A stretch of DNA of 13,950 nt from Candidatus Melainabacteria bacterium (GCA_026389055.1 JAPLIO010000212.1:1-13950); one strand, 5' to 3'. Counted from the stretch's first letter, positions 1 through 7,540 are shown. Numbers and translations are program-made. The notes: generated from the letters alone by a model not told the origin.

Positions 1-21
1 AACCAGCAACCAGCAACCAGC
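1..21 (+). repeat. Three tandem copies of heptamer AACCAGC
   Basis: Three perfect head-to-tail copies of a 7-base unit start at base 1, so the array may continue to the left. It lies in the leader region of the prepilin gene. Seven is not a multiple of three, so gain or loss of one unit would shift the reading frame if the repeat is translated. Confidence 0.85.
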
Positions 22-665
22 GTAAGCTAGGCTTTACGCTATCTGAACTACTCGTTAGCTTAGGCGTTTTGGGCTTAATAGCAGGGTTGACTGTTCCTTC
101 TATTGTCAATTCGGTAGATAGAAGTAAAAATAGAAGCATTTTGAAAGAATCGGTTCAAATTATTTCAGCCATTACCCAAGCAGGCGTACTAAACGGAGAT
201 TTTGCCAGTATTACTGATTGGAATTTAACAACAAGCACCAACCCCAAAGGCATTGTAGGCTATATTACTTCCAAATTGAATTATTCCAAACAATGTTTGA
301 CTACTGACATTACCTCAGAGGGTTGTAAGCGAGGTTGGGCTGGGCAACCTGCTAACAGTAGTAATAACGCCAATAATGCCCGATGGATTTTACCCAATGG
401 ATCAAAAATACAAGCACATGGAGCAGGCGGGCAAAACCAATGGCCATATGACGGTTTCATCATGGGATGGACAATTACAACAAAACCGTATGCGAATGAT
501 ATGACTGTTAGTGGAACGAATCCTGATACCTTTATCTTAGTTTGCAATATAAGTGATACAACACAGGTTCATGCTAGGTGGCCGAGTGTGAAAGCTGGGA
601 TGTGTGGTGGACATGATAATGAGCTTTATAGAGACGCACTTAATGTTGGATTAGGGCTAACCTAA
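3..665 (+). CDS. Type IV prepilin/pseudopilin-like protein, 5' end missing
   Basis: Reading in frame from base 3 gives a short leader ending in Q-R-K-L-G, then F-T-L-S-E-L-L-V-S-L-G-V-L-G-L-I-A-G. This is the class III signal: prepilin peptidase would cut after the Gly at 30-32, Phe becomes residue 1 of the mature protein, and Glu sits at +5. The hydrophobic helix would lie in the inner membrane before assembly into a pilus or type II secretion pseudopilus. The remaining roughly 190 residues are a polar globular head rich in Asn, Ser, Thr and Gly, with four Cys (in Q-C-L-T, E-G-C-K, L-V-C-N and G-M-C-G) that could form disulfides. The TTG at 69 is not the start, because the pilin signal begins upstream; the true start lies left of the window. 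The gene ends in TAA followed directly by TAG and converges on the tolC-like gene. Assignment to the pilin-like superfamily is firm; major pilin, minor pilin or pseudopilin cannot be separated. Confidence 0.88.
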   Translation, partial: PATSNQRKLGFTLSELLVSLGVLGLIAGLTVPSIVNSVDRSKNRSILKESVQIISAITQAGVLNGDFASITDWNLTTSTNPKGIVGYITSKLNYSKQCLTTDITSEGCKRGWAGQPANSSNNANNARWILPNGSKIQAHGAGGQNQWPYDGFIMGWTITTKPYANDMTVSGTNPDTFILVCNISDTTQVHARWPSVKAGMCGGHDNELYRDALNVGLGLT

Positions 666-697
666 TAGCCATTAACTGTTTGAATATCGTACAACTT

Positions 698-2047
698 TTA
701 AACGGCATTAGGCAAGGTTTGGGTTTGGGTCAACAAGCCCATGCTGTAAAGTAACTGCAAGGTCTTCAAGTTGAAATCTACCTTGGCATCTAACTGTTTT
801 ACATGGGCTTGAGCCAACTGAATTTGAGCCTGCAACACTTCCTTATTACTAGCAAACCCAGCCCTAGCAGAAACCTGACGTTGTTGGGCATAATGCTTCG
901 CCAAATTCAACTGCGTTTCCCCCAACACCAACTGGGTTTTAGCCAACTGAAACGCCCGAAACGCCTGAGTAACCTCCCATTCCAATTGCTGGCTTAATAC
1001 CTGAGCCTTCAATTCCAATTGCTTCAACGCAGAAACCAACAACGCACCCTGCTGTTTATTAAAATCATAAGCCGCCGCCTTAATTAAACTTCGGCTAGAC
1101 GCCATGCGGTGTTCCGCCTCCTGCACATCCGCCCGATGTTCATGAGCCAAGCTTAACACATCCACTTCCAACCAAGCAGAGTTCACCCAAGTTAGCAATT
1201 TTAACTCTGGCACGGTTTGCAACGCCGTACCATTACCCAGTAACGGGGTATTGGTTTCCACCACAGCAGATGCCACCACATCCGACGGTTTCCAAATATT
1301 ACTAGTGGTCGAAGGTTGCCGCATCCAACTAGAAATAGCCTGATTCGCCAACGCCACCTGCTGATTAGACGCCAAATACTGCTGATATCGAGTAATCAGC
1401 TCGTTTTCCGTTTCCAGCCCATCAAAACTGGTACTTTCGCCAATTTGAAACTGCCCTTGGTTGACTTTCAGTTGTAATAGCCCCTGCTGAATGGTTTGAA
1501 AATAAATGTAGCGAGCCAAATAAGCCTTGGCTAGCTGATAGTACCCTTCACCCGCCTGCAATAGCACTTGGTTTTGAGCCTGTAGAAATTGAGCCTCGTT
1601 CGCCTGCACATCTTGCTGAGCAGAACTTTCCAAATAGCTGGCATTCAAGTATTTAAAGAAAAAGAGGAGTCGTTTAGAGGCTACTTTTCTAAAGCGAATA
1701 CTGCTTTCATTGATTTTTTCTTTCTTCAATTGCAGTTCGGGTGATTGTGCCAACACCGTTTCAAACAACGTACCCAACGATAACGATTGTGCCGTAACCA
1801 AAGACGGTAGTTTTAACGGCTTAATTTCTGCTTCTAGCAAGCTTTGAACCTTCTTTTCAGCCAGTACTTTCGGTTTTTGAACAGGGGCCTGTGCAAAAGC
1901 CAAAGCTGGCAATAAGCCAATCGATAGTAAGCCTATCAGTAAAAAGAATAACGTTTTGTAGGGGCGTGATTTATCACGTCCGCCCCAAAATCTGAAAACG
2001 GATGCGATAAATCGCACCCCTACAGAGAGAGGAAACTCATAAATCAT
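698..2047 (-). CDS. TolC-family outer membrane efflux channel protein
   Basis: The product would be the outer-membrane and periplasmic tunnel of a tripartite exporter. It has a signal peptide at about residues 31-52 (K-T-L-F-F-L-L-I-G-L then A-L-A-F-A before Gln), followed by a mostly helical Gln/Ala/Leu-rich body. Near residues 390-440 is the typical outer-membrane efflux repeat: R-x-G-F-A-S-N-K-E-V-L-Q-A-Q-x-x-L-A-Q-A then L-Q-L-L-Y-S-M-G. At 449 residues it is close to family size. Residues 9-31 are translated from a palindromic repeat (1957-2024) and are not normal TolC sequence, so the first 30 residues of this call are doubtful. A better Shine-Dalgarno lies upstream at a short reading frame (2044-2070). 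The gene is 39 bp downstream of the ABC-2 permease gene on the same strand, so the two are probably co-transcribed and may form one export route. Its substrate cannot be read from sequence. Confidence 0.85.
   Translation of the reverse strand: MIYEFPLSVGVRFIASVFRFWGGRDKSRPYKTLFFLLIGLLSIGLLPALAFAQAPVQKPKVLAEKKVQSLLEAEIKPLKLPSLVTAQSLSLGTLFETVLAQSPELQLKKEKINESSIRFRKVASKRLLFFFKYLNASYLESSAQQDVQANEAQFLQAQNQVLLQAGEGYYQLAKAYLARYIYFQTIQQGLLQLKVNQGQFQIGESTSFDGLETENELITRYQQYLASNQQVALANQAISSWMRQPSTTSNIWKPSDVVASAVVETNTPLLGNGTALQTVPELKLLTWVNSAWLEVDVLSLAHEHRADVQEAEHRMASSRSLIKAAAYDFNKQQGALLVSALKQLELKAQVLSQQLEWEVTQAFRAFQLAKTQLVLGETQLNLAKHYAQQRQVSARAGFASNKEVLQAQIQLAQAHVKQLDAKVDFNLKTLQLLYSMGLLTQTQTLPNAV
1957..2024. 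repeat. Palindromic MITE-like repeat fused into the tolC-like frame
   Basis: The element begins TGTAGGGGCGTGATTTATCA and ends with the near-inverted TGCGATAAATCGCACCCCTA plus CA. Each end also contains its own small palindrome (CGTGATTTATCACG and TGCGATAAATCGCA), and about 13 bp separate the arms. The core without the outer T and A is 66 bp (1958-2023). It has no coding capacity for a transposase. Translated on the minus strand it gives V-G-V-R-F-I-A-S then G-G-R-D-K-S-R-P-Y-K. I recall such R-D-K-S-R-P-Y strings from spurious N-termini in unrelated proteins of several phyla, which fits a dispersed repeat. No second copy and no clear target-site duplication are seen here. Confidence 0.8.
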
Positions 2048-2070
2048 CGAAATAAACCTATTATTTTCAT
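2044..2070 (-). other. Eight-codon leader frame with the best ribosome binding site upstream of tolC-like gene
   Basis: On the minus strand an ATG at 2070 lies 8 bases after AAAAGG and 16 bases after the permease stop, the spacing expected of a downstream operon gene. It reads M-K-I-I-G-L-F-R and stops at TGA, which overlaps the ATG at 2047 as ATGA. It may be a remnant of the original tolC start, a translated leader feeding re-initiation, or chance. Confidence 0.45.
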
Positions 2071-2086
2071 TCGTATTACCTTTTCT

Positions 2087-3235
2087 TTAAGCGACTTGTT
2101 TGCGGAAGCGAAGAATACTGAGCGTCATCAGCACAATGGTGCTAAGGGCTAACAAACCAAACGGTTGCCACAGTTCCATAAACCCACTACCCTTAATAAC
2201 CACACCCCGAATAATTTCAAGATAATAAGTGAGCGGTAACAAATAACTAATCACCTTAATAAACCACGGCATCGGCTCCAACGGAAATACAAAACCCGAA
2301 AGCAATAAGCTAGGCAACAATAAGCCCATCGTCATTTGAACCGATTGCACTTGGGTTCGGCTACAGGTAGAAATAAGCAACCCCAAACCCAACGAAGTGA
2401 GGATAAACACAGTGGAAGCAATACACAAAAACCCAAATCCGCCTGAAATAGGAATGCTGAAAAAGCCAACCATCACGCCCAAGGTGAGTACCATATCTAA
2501 CAAGCCAATCAGGGCGTAAGGCAGGATTTTGCCCAGCATCAAATCGGTTACCAACAACGGGGTAACCATTAACTGTTCCAACGTGCCTGTTTCTCGTTCC
2601 CGAACAATGCTGGAACTGGTAAAAAGGACGGTCATTAAGTGCATAATAACGCCCAAAATACCGGGAATGAGGAAGATTGACGGCGATAAATCTGGGTTAT
2701 TGATGACTTTGGTTTGTAGAATAATCGGTCTGCCACGCCCTGCCGCACCCAGCCCGCCTTGCAGGCTGTTTTGCCGAGCCACTTCCAAGGCGTGGTTGGA
2801 AAGAATCGCTTGAGCAGCGTCTAAAATGCTTTTGGAAATGTTGGCATTGGTGCCATCTAACACTAAATTGACTTGCGACGTACTTTGCCCACTGAGCAAA
2901 TTTTTAGAATAATCTGGCGGAATAATAAGCCCCAGCCGATACTGCCCTGTTTTCACGGTGCGAATGAGGGATTCATCGGTTTGAACCGAAGCGAGCGTTT
3001 TAATATCAAAGTAACTGCTTTGTTCAAAGGCTTTGAGTAGTTCGTAGGAAGCGTAGTGTTTATCTCTGTTAAGCACCAAAGTGGGGATATGTTTCATATC
3101 TCGTTGGATGGCTAACCCTGTAACCAGCAGTTGGGCAATGGGCAAGGCGATAATAAAGCCCACCAAGTAGCGGTCTCTCAGCAGTTGGATGAGTTCTTTT
3201 TTGAAGATGCTGGCAACGCCCGCTTGGGTAAACAT
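2087..3235 (-). CDS. ABC-2 type transporter permease (YhhJ/YbhR-like)
   Basis: This is an inner-membrane permease subunit of an ABC exporter. The layout is that of the ABC-2 family: a cytoplasmic start (F-K-K-E-L-I-Q-L-L-R-D-R, residues 11-22), a first membrane helix at about 23-43, a large extracytoplasmic domain at about 45-183, then five further helices between about 185 and 374. The family signature R-E-R-E-T-G-T-L-E-Q-L-M-V-T-P is at residues 212-226, and the C-terminal P-L-E-P-M-P-W then L-P-L-T-Y-Y-L-E-I-I-R-G block is at 318-344. At 382 residues it is full length. An in-frame TGA lies six codons upstream of the ATG, so the start cannot move upstream; no strong Shine-Dalgarno is visible. 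It heads a two-gene minus-strand unit with the tolC-like gene. The ATP-binding subunit and HlyD-type adaptor usually found beside such permeases are not in the window. Confidence 0.9.
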   Translation of the reverse strand: MFTQAGVASIFKKELIQLLRDRYLVGFIIALPIAQLLVTGLAIQRDMKHIPTLVLNRDKHYASYELLKAFEQSSYFDIKTLASVQTDESLIRTVKTGQYRLGLIIPPDYSKNLLSGQSTSQVNLVLDGTNANISKSILDAAQAILSNHALEVARQNSLQGGLGAAGRGRPIILQTKVINNPDLSPSIFLIPGILGVIMHLMTVLFTSSSIVRERETGTLEQLMVTPLLVTDLMLGKILPYALIGLLDMVLTLGVMVGFFSIPISGGFGFLCIASTVFILTSLGLGLLISTCSRTQVQSVQMTMGLLLPSLLLSGFVFPLEPMPWFIKVISYLLPLTYYLEIIRGVVIKGSGFMELWQPFGLLALSTIVLMTLSILRFRKQVA

Positions 3236-3312
3236 GAAACAATAGAGCTTTCAACTGGAGGCTAATAGATAGGTTAAAGCCTTATGGTACTAAAAAAGTG
3301 GTGGATAATCTA

Positions 3313-3328
3313 GCCATAGCAAAATGGC
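3313..3328. promoter_or_regulatory. Small inverted repeat in divergent intergenic region
   Basis: GCCAT, a 6-base loop, then ATGGC forms a perfect 5-bp inverted repeat between the divergent permease gene and the HEXXH gene. It could be an operator or a weak RNA hairpin. A candidate -10 (GATAAT, 3304-3309) for the plus strand lies just before it, without a convincing -35. The support is weak. Confidence 0.2.
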
Positions 3329-3352
3329 ACAAAAATCAAAAAAAGTGGTTTT

Positions 3353-5068
3353 ATGCTAAATATAAAGGGTGTAAAAAATCAATTTAATGGGGATTTTAAA
3401 ATAATGACAGCTATAGGCGGGGGCAACCAACCTAGCAACTCACATCAACGAAAGTTAGCCCATTCTGAAGAGTGGATAGCTAAATATAAAGAAAGGGTTG
3501 GCACATACCCTGCCATGCCGATTGAACTTTCACCTAATAATGGGGTGCCTACAGAGGAAGTGCTAGATACGTTCCATAGAATGGCTGAAAAGTTTGATAT
3601 TCCTGTTACTACTGATTTAGACAACAATGCTTTGCCTGTTGGCAAAAGGGGATACAAACAGTTATTAAATACCCTTGCCAGTATTGTTGAAAACGGTAGT
3701 GGTTTTTTAGGAAGAATCCAAAAAGTTGCCTTTGAAAAAGACGACGATATTGGTGCTAGTATGAGCGAACGAGGCCAATTGATATTTAACTATCTCAATA
3801 AAAAAATGGAAGGAATGGCTTATGTAGTACCCCCTGAAAGCTCCGTTTTACCAGCAGAGCATCAATCTTATCTTGATATTATGAACCCTTATAAAGAAAG
3901 GTTGGAAGGATCACTACGAACGCCTGCAACACTAACAACCGAACATGAAGCAGTACACGACTTGCTAATGGGGGCATGCAGAGAGTTTCTCGAAATATCA
4001 AAGTTTAAATCAGTGAAGCATCCAAGCGACATGGCTGATAGCATTATGAAATTTTACACAAATCAACTATACGCTCAAAATCCAACTATTGTGAATAACG
4101 CACTGCAATATAACATGCTCACACCCTATTTGGTAGAACATCCACAAGAATTGTTTACAACGTTATTTGAAGCCTACGCTTCTGAAATAGCTTCTCGTAC
4201 ACCTATTACACCAGAAATGGCTTATACTGTAGGCAGTAGGGTTGACCATTTAACCGAGCAGACAGAAGCACATTTACCCAACGTTTCACCCGAACAAAAA
4301 AAGCAATTAACCGAATTGATCGATTTAATTAAAGACACACCGTTCAATTTAAAGGGCTGGTGGCAGGAACAAACCCAGTTAGACTATGAACTTGTTCGTA
4401 GTTTGAATTTGCCACCTGTCGATTATTCAAACTTACCCAATGTAGATGAATTGTTAGATGAAGATTTTTTTAAGCATGAGGAGGACTCTGAGTCTATTGT
4501 CAAAAACTTTGCTAATTTAGACAGAGAACATCCAGCATTATATCAATTTATTCTTGAACTAGATAAGCAACACCCTGAAGTAATGGGTGCTAGTTTTAGA
4601 CGGGATATTGATGCGGCTAGTAAAGTGATGCAAACGCTATTCGAATCAGAACAAACAGCAGTAGAAAAGCCTTTGTCAAAAATAGCCTGTTTATTATATC
4701 CTGGGTCTCAAAAGACGGAAAAAGAACTATTACGCTCTCGTGAAAGTCATATCTTAAACTCACTTCAAGAGTTACATAGTTCTTACCAATTTATTGAAGC
4801 CACTGGGGGTAGACCTGCTAACGATGATTTATTCTATAGTCGACATAGAGCAGAAGGCTTAGCAATACCCGAACACCCTAACGCAGCAGCCCATAGGGCA
4901 GAGGTCAAACTTAGAAAATTAGCAGCTGAAACAGCTAAAACAGCAGCCAGAGCCAAGTTTTTAGCAGAAAACGCCCATTTGCTAGATTTACCGAAGCGAT
5001 TTATGACGATGCTAGAAAATTTGGACGAAAAAGAGTTGATGATAACCATGTTGCATAGGCTTGTTTAA
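3353..5068 (+). CDS. Orphan protein with HEXXH motif, possible zinc metallopeptidase
   Basis: I do not recognise a family for this 571-residue protein. It has no signal peptide or membrane segment, so it is cytosolic or exported by a route that leaves no N-terminal mark. The clearest motif is H-E-A-V-H-D at residues 198-203, matching the HEXXH zinc site of gluzincin-type peptidases. About 65-75 residues later, P-Q-E-L-F-T-T-L-F-E-A-Y-A-S-E (264-278) offers Glu266, Glu273 or Glu278 as a third ligand. The middle is acidic (L-L-D-E-D-F-F-K-H-E-E-D). The C-terminal 70 residues are Ala/Lys-rich helix. A second possible start is the ATG at 3404 (residue 18), preceded by GGGGA; neither start has a strong Shine-Dalgarno. 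One 60-base line counted by hand is about 38% GC against about 57% in purF. Catalysis is inferred only; chance occurrence of HEXXH in a helical protein is a real alternative. Confidence 0.75.
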   Translation: MLNIKGVKNQFNGDFKIMTAIGGGNQPSNSHQRKLAHSEEWIAKYKERVGTYPAMPIELSPNNGVPTEEVLDTFHRMAEKFDIPVTTDLDNNALPVGKRGYKQLLNTLASIVENGSGFLGRIQKVAFEKDDDIGASMSERGQLIFNYLNKKMEGMAYVVPPESSVLPAEHQSYLDIMNPYKERLEGSLRTPATLTTEHEAVHDLLMGACREFLEISKFKSVKHPSDMADSIMKFYTNQLYAQNPTIVNNALQYNMLTPYLVEHPQELFTTLFEAYASEIASRTPITPEMAYTVGSRVDHLTEQTEAHLPNVSPEQKKQLTELIDLIKDTPFNLKGWWQEQTQLDYELVRSLNLPPVDYSNLPNVDELLDEDFFKHEEDSESIVKNFANLDREHPALYQFILELDKQHPEVMGASFRRDIDAASKVMQTLFESEQTAVEKPLSKIACLLYPGSQKTEKELLRSRESHILNSLQELHSSYQFIEATGGRPANDDLFYSRHRAEGLAIPEHPNAAAHRAEVKLRKLAAETAKTAARAKFLAENAHLLDLPKRFMTMLENLDEKELMITMLHRLV

Positions 5069-5132
5069 AAAAAATGGAGTGGCATCATTTTTTGTTCGTT
5101 CCCACCCCCTCCTGTTTTGGCTTTGTTTTGGG

Positions 5133-5138
5133 TACAAT
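5133..5138 (+). promoter_or_regulatory. Candidate -10 box for purF-hemD
   Basis: TACAAT lies 50 bases before the purF start in the 119-bp gap after the preceding gene. No good -35 sits at the right distance, so this is a guess from one hexamer. Confidence 0.25.
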
Positions 5139-5187
5139 AAAAACCACAAGGACAAAAAACTTATCGAATAGGAGCCTTTCTTTCAAC

Positions 5188-6711
5188 ATGAATACCAACC
5201 CACCCTCTCTTTCTCTTCCCACAACTGAAAACGAACCCACAGGGCTACACGAAAAATGCGGGGTGTTCGGCATCATCGCACCCAAAACACTGGCACTCGG
5301 GCATTTATTGTACTTCGGGCTATACGCCCTACAACACCGAGGGCAAGAAAGCTGCGGTATGGCCGTCTTCAACAACGACCAACTACTGCTCCACAAAAAC
5401 ACTGGCTTAGTCAACCAAGTGTTTGATGAAACCATCCTCTCTACCCTCAGCGGACAAATTGGCATAGGGCATACCCGTTACACCACCGCTGGCGATAATT
5501 CCATTGAAAACGCCCAACCCGTGGTTTCACGGTCTCGGCTAGGCAGTGTGGTACTAGCCCACAATGGCAACCTCATCGAACTAGAAACCCTGCGGGATGC
5601 CTTCCACCTAGAAGCAGGCGACAGCTTCGGAGCTAATAGCGATAGCCACGTAATGGCACGCTGTATTGCCCAAGCCCTAACCCAAGCAGATGGCAACCTA
5701 GCCCACGCCGCCAAAGCCGTTTTTGAACAGTGCGAAGGGGCTTTTTCAGTCGTGGTAGCCACAGGCGATTGCCTGATTGCCGCCAGAGATAGAAACGGCA
5801 TCCGCCCTTTAAGCCTAGGCAAAACCGAAAAAGGCTACTGGGTTGTGGCTTCCGAAACCTGTGCATTGGATATTGTTGGGGCTACCTTTGTTCGGGATAT
5901 TTTGCCTGGGGAAGTGCTGACCATCAACCTGAATGGGACGATGGAATCGACGTTTTTAGAAGGCAACCGCACCGAAAATTTCTGCATTTTTGAATACGTC
6001 TACTTCGCCCGCCCCGATAGTCGATTTCACGGGCAAACGGTTTACGAAAGCCGTCTGAAAATGGGGGCGTTACTGGCTAAAACCCATCCTGTAGAAGCAG
6101 ATTTTGTTATTCCTGTGCCAGATTCTGGTGGCCCTGCCGCCATTGGCTACAGCAGAGCTTCGGGTATTCCCTACGCCGAAGGGCTGATTAAAAACCGCTA
6201 TGTGGGCAGAACGTTCATTCACCCCACGCCTGAACTGAGAACGCAAGGCATTCGGCTAAAATTGAATCCGCTGCCTTCCGTACTCGAAGGCAAACGAGTG
6301 GTGATTATCGATGATTCCATCGTGCGTGGCAACACCAGCCAACGCATTGTAAAAATGCTCAAAGATTGCGGAGCCAAAGAAGTGCATTTTCGGGTGTCTT
6401 CCGCCCCTGTGAAGCATCCGTGTTTTTACGGCATTGATATGTCTACTGAAGAAGAGCTAATTGCCAACCAAATGAGCCTTGAAGACCTAAAAACCCATTT
6501 AGGCGTGGATAGCCTTGCCTACTTAAGTGTAGACGATATGAAGCAAGCCGTTGTGCCAGATGCTACATCGCCCGAGCGGGAAGCGTTTATTAACCCTTGC
6601 ATGGCTTGTTTCAACAATAGTTACCCCGCAGGCAAGCCTAGAAGCGGTAGAAAAAGCACCACGCCTTCTGAAAATACGCTAACAGAAGCCCTGCTAAGAC
6701 GAGGGAAATAG
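5188..6711 (+). CDS. purF: Amidophosphoribosyltransferase
   Basis: PurF catalyses the first committed step of purine synthesis, turning PRPP and glutamine into 5-phosphoribosylamine in the cytosol. The N-terminal glutaminase domain begins at Cys24 (C-G-V-F-G-I), the nucleophile exposed when the 23-residue propeptide is removed. The PRPP loop V-V-I-I-D-D-S-I-V-R-G-N-T-S lies at 371-384. Cys266, Cys412, Cys471 and Cys474 (F-C-I-F-E-Y, H-P-C-F-Y-G, N-P-C-M-A-C-F) are the ligands of the 4Fe-4S cluster of the Bacillus-type enzyme, suggesting an oxygen-sensitive, processed form. At 507 residues it is normal in length. The frame stays open to 5074, but I chose ATG 5188: it has AGGAG at 5170-5174 (13-base spacing) and leaves a plausible propeptide, whereas the 38 earlier residues resemble nothing in PurF. 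hemD starts six bases after the stop, so the two are co-transcribed. Confidence 0.97.
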   Translation: MNTNPPSLSLPTTENEPTGLHEKCGVFGIIAPKTLALGHLLYFGLYALQHRGQESCGMAVFNNDQLLLHKNTGLVNQVFDETILSTLSGQIGIGHTRYTTAGDNSIENAQPVVSRSRLGSVVLAHNGNLIELETLRDAFHLEAGDSFGANSDSHVMARCIAQALTQADGNLAHAAKAVFEQCEGAFSVVVATGDCLIAARDRNGIRPLSLGKTEKGYWVVASETCALDIVGATFVRDILPGEVLTINLNGTMESTFLEGNRTENFCIFEYVYFARPDSRFHGQTVYESRLKMGALLAKTHPVEADFVIPVPDSGGPAAIGYSRASGIPYAEGLIKNRYVGRTFIHPTPELRTQGIRLKLNPLPSVLEGKRVVIIDDSIVRGNTSQRIVKMLKDCGAKEVHFRVSSAPVKHPCFYGIDMSTEEELIANQMSLEDLKTHLGVDSLAYLSVDDMKQAVVPDATSPEREAFINPCMACFNNSYPAGKPRSGRKSTTPSENTLTEALLRRGK

Positions 6712-6717
6712 GGTACC

Positions 6718-7494
6718 ATGCCTGATGAACAATCTATCGTAGGCAAACGCTTGTTGATGCTTCGCCCTGAAGGGGTTTGTTCCAAGCTGGAAGTACAACT
6801 GCAAGCGTGGGGAGCCATTGTAGAACCGCTCCATTTAACGAAAATTGTACCGCTAGAGGAGCAAACCATCCAGCAACAAATAGGGGTTTTCGATTTAAGC
6901 AACATCGATTGGGTGGTGTTTACCAGCCAACAAGGAGTTACGCACGGTTGGCACTGGGTGGAAGCATTCACCAAAAAAGCAAAAATAGCCGTGGTTGGGC
7001 AAGCCACGCAACACGCCGTGGAAGCGATGGGGGGGGCAGTCAGCGTTTGTGCAGAACGAACTTCGGGTAGAGGGTTGGCGGAAGGATTATTAGCCCACTG
7101 GCAGGCGGAAGGCATCACCGCTTTGCAAAGGGTGTTGTGGGTTGGCAGTGCGTTAGCTAACGATGATTTTTCCGCTCCGCTAGAAGCCCAAGGGCATACG
7201 GTTTTGAGACTGCCTGTGTACACCACGCAGGCGATGGTGTTTTCGGCGGAAGCATTAGTCAGCTTACAACAACAAGTGGATGCGTTTCAGCCTTGGGCGG
7301 TGGTGGTTACCAGTGGGAGCGGAGTGAAGGCGTTGGCGTTGGTGGGTTTGCAGGTAGGGGTGGGTTGTACGCTGGTTAGCTTGGGGGAAAGTACCACCAA
7401 TGCCATTTTAGGCTTTGAATGGGGATGCGGTTTTGTAGAAGCCCAAGCCCCAACGGCTGAAGGTGTTTTAGCAGTTTTGAAGACAATTACTTAA
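6718..7494 (+). CDS. hemD: Uroporphyrinogen-III synthase
   Basis: HemD cyclises hydroxymethylbilane with inversion of ring D, giving uroporphyrinogen III, the precursor of heme, siroheme and cobalamin. The family is poorly conserved in sequence, but the expected signatures appear in order: V-V-F-T-S-Q-Q-G-V (66-74), V-V-G-Q-A-T-Q-H-A-V-E-A-M-G (92-105), V-V-V-T-S-G-S-G-V (195-203), L-G-E-S-T-T-N-A-I (222-230) and A-P-T-A-E-G-V-L (244-251). At 258 residues it is full length, with two similar halves that would form the bilobed fold. It begins six bases after the purF stop, so translation is probably coupled. Pairing with purF is not the common arrangement, where hemD sits with hemC or other heme genes. 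A run of eight G at 7029-7036 falls in codons 104-107. Confidence 0.88.
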   Translation: MPDEQSIVGKRLLMLRPEGVCSKLEVQLQAWGAIVEPLHLTKIVPLEEQTIQQQIGVFDLSNIDWVVFTSQQGVTHGWHWVEAFTKKAKIAVVGQATQHAVEAMGGAVSVCAERTSGRGLAEGLLAHWQAEGITALQRVLWVGSALANDDFSAPLEAQGHTVLRLPVYTTQAMVFSAEALVSLQQQVDAFQPWAVVVTSGSGVKALALVGLQVGVGCTLVSLGESTTNAILGFEWGCGFVEAQAPTAEGVLAVLKTIT

Positions 7495-7540
7495 CAATGC
7501 GTAACATGGCTAGCACAAAGTGCGGTTTTGGAGTGTTTTA

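Noticed and set aside
281..547. 88-codon minus-strand frame in the pilin gene
   Set aside because: Antisense shadow of the pilin head domain, with no family signature.
666..697. Terminator between the converging pilin and tolC-like genes
   Set aside because: No stem of more than a few pairs could be drawn in the 32-base gap.
2044..2046. TGA after M-K-I-I-G-L-F-R as a recoded sense codon
   Set aside because: No other gene in the window needs TGA to be read as an amino acid, and Trp and Gly use their normal codons.
5074..5187. Open frame upstream of purF adding 38 residues
   Set aside because: The added residues resemble nothing in PurF, lack a ribosome site, and would make a 61-residue propeptide; ATG 5188 has AGGAG upstream.
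6621..7226. 201-codon open frame on the minus strand across the purF-hemD junction
   Set aside because: It is antisense to two clear enzymes, and its Cys/Ser/Pro-rich product is typical of a shadow frame.
7513..7523. GCAC-AAA-GTGC hairpin after hemD as a terminator
   Set aside because: Only four base pairs and a short interrupted T-run; too weak to call.
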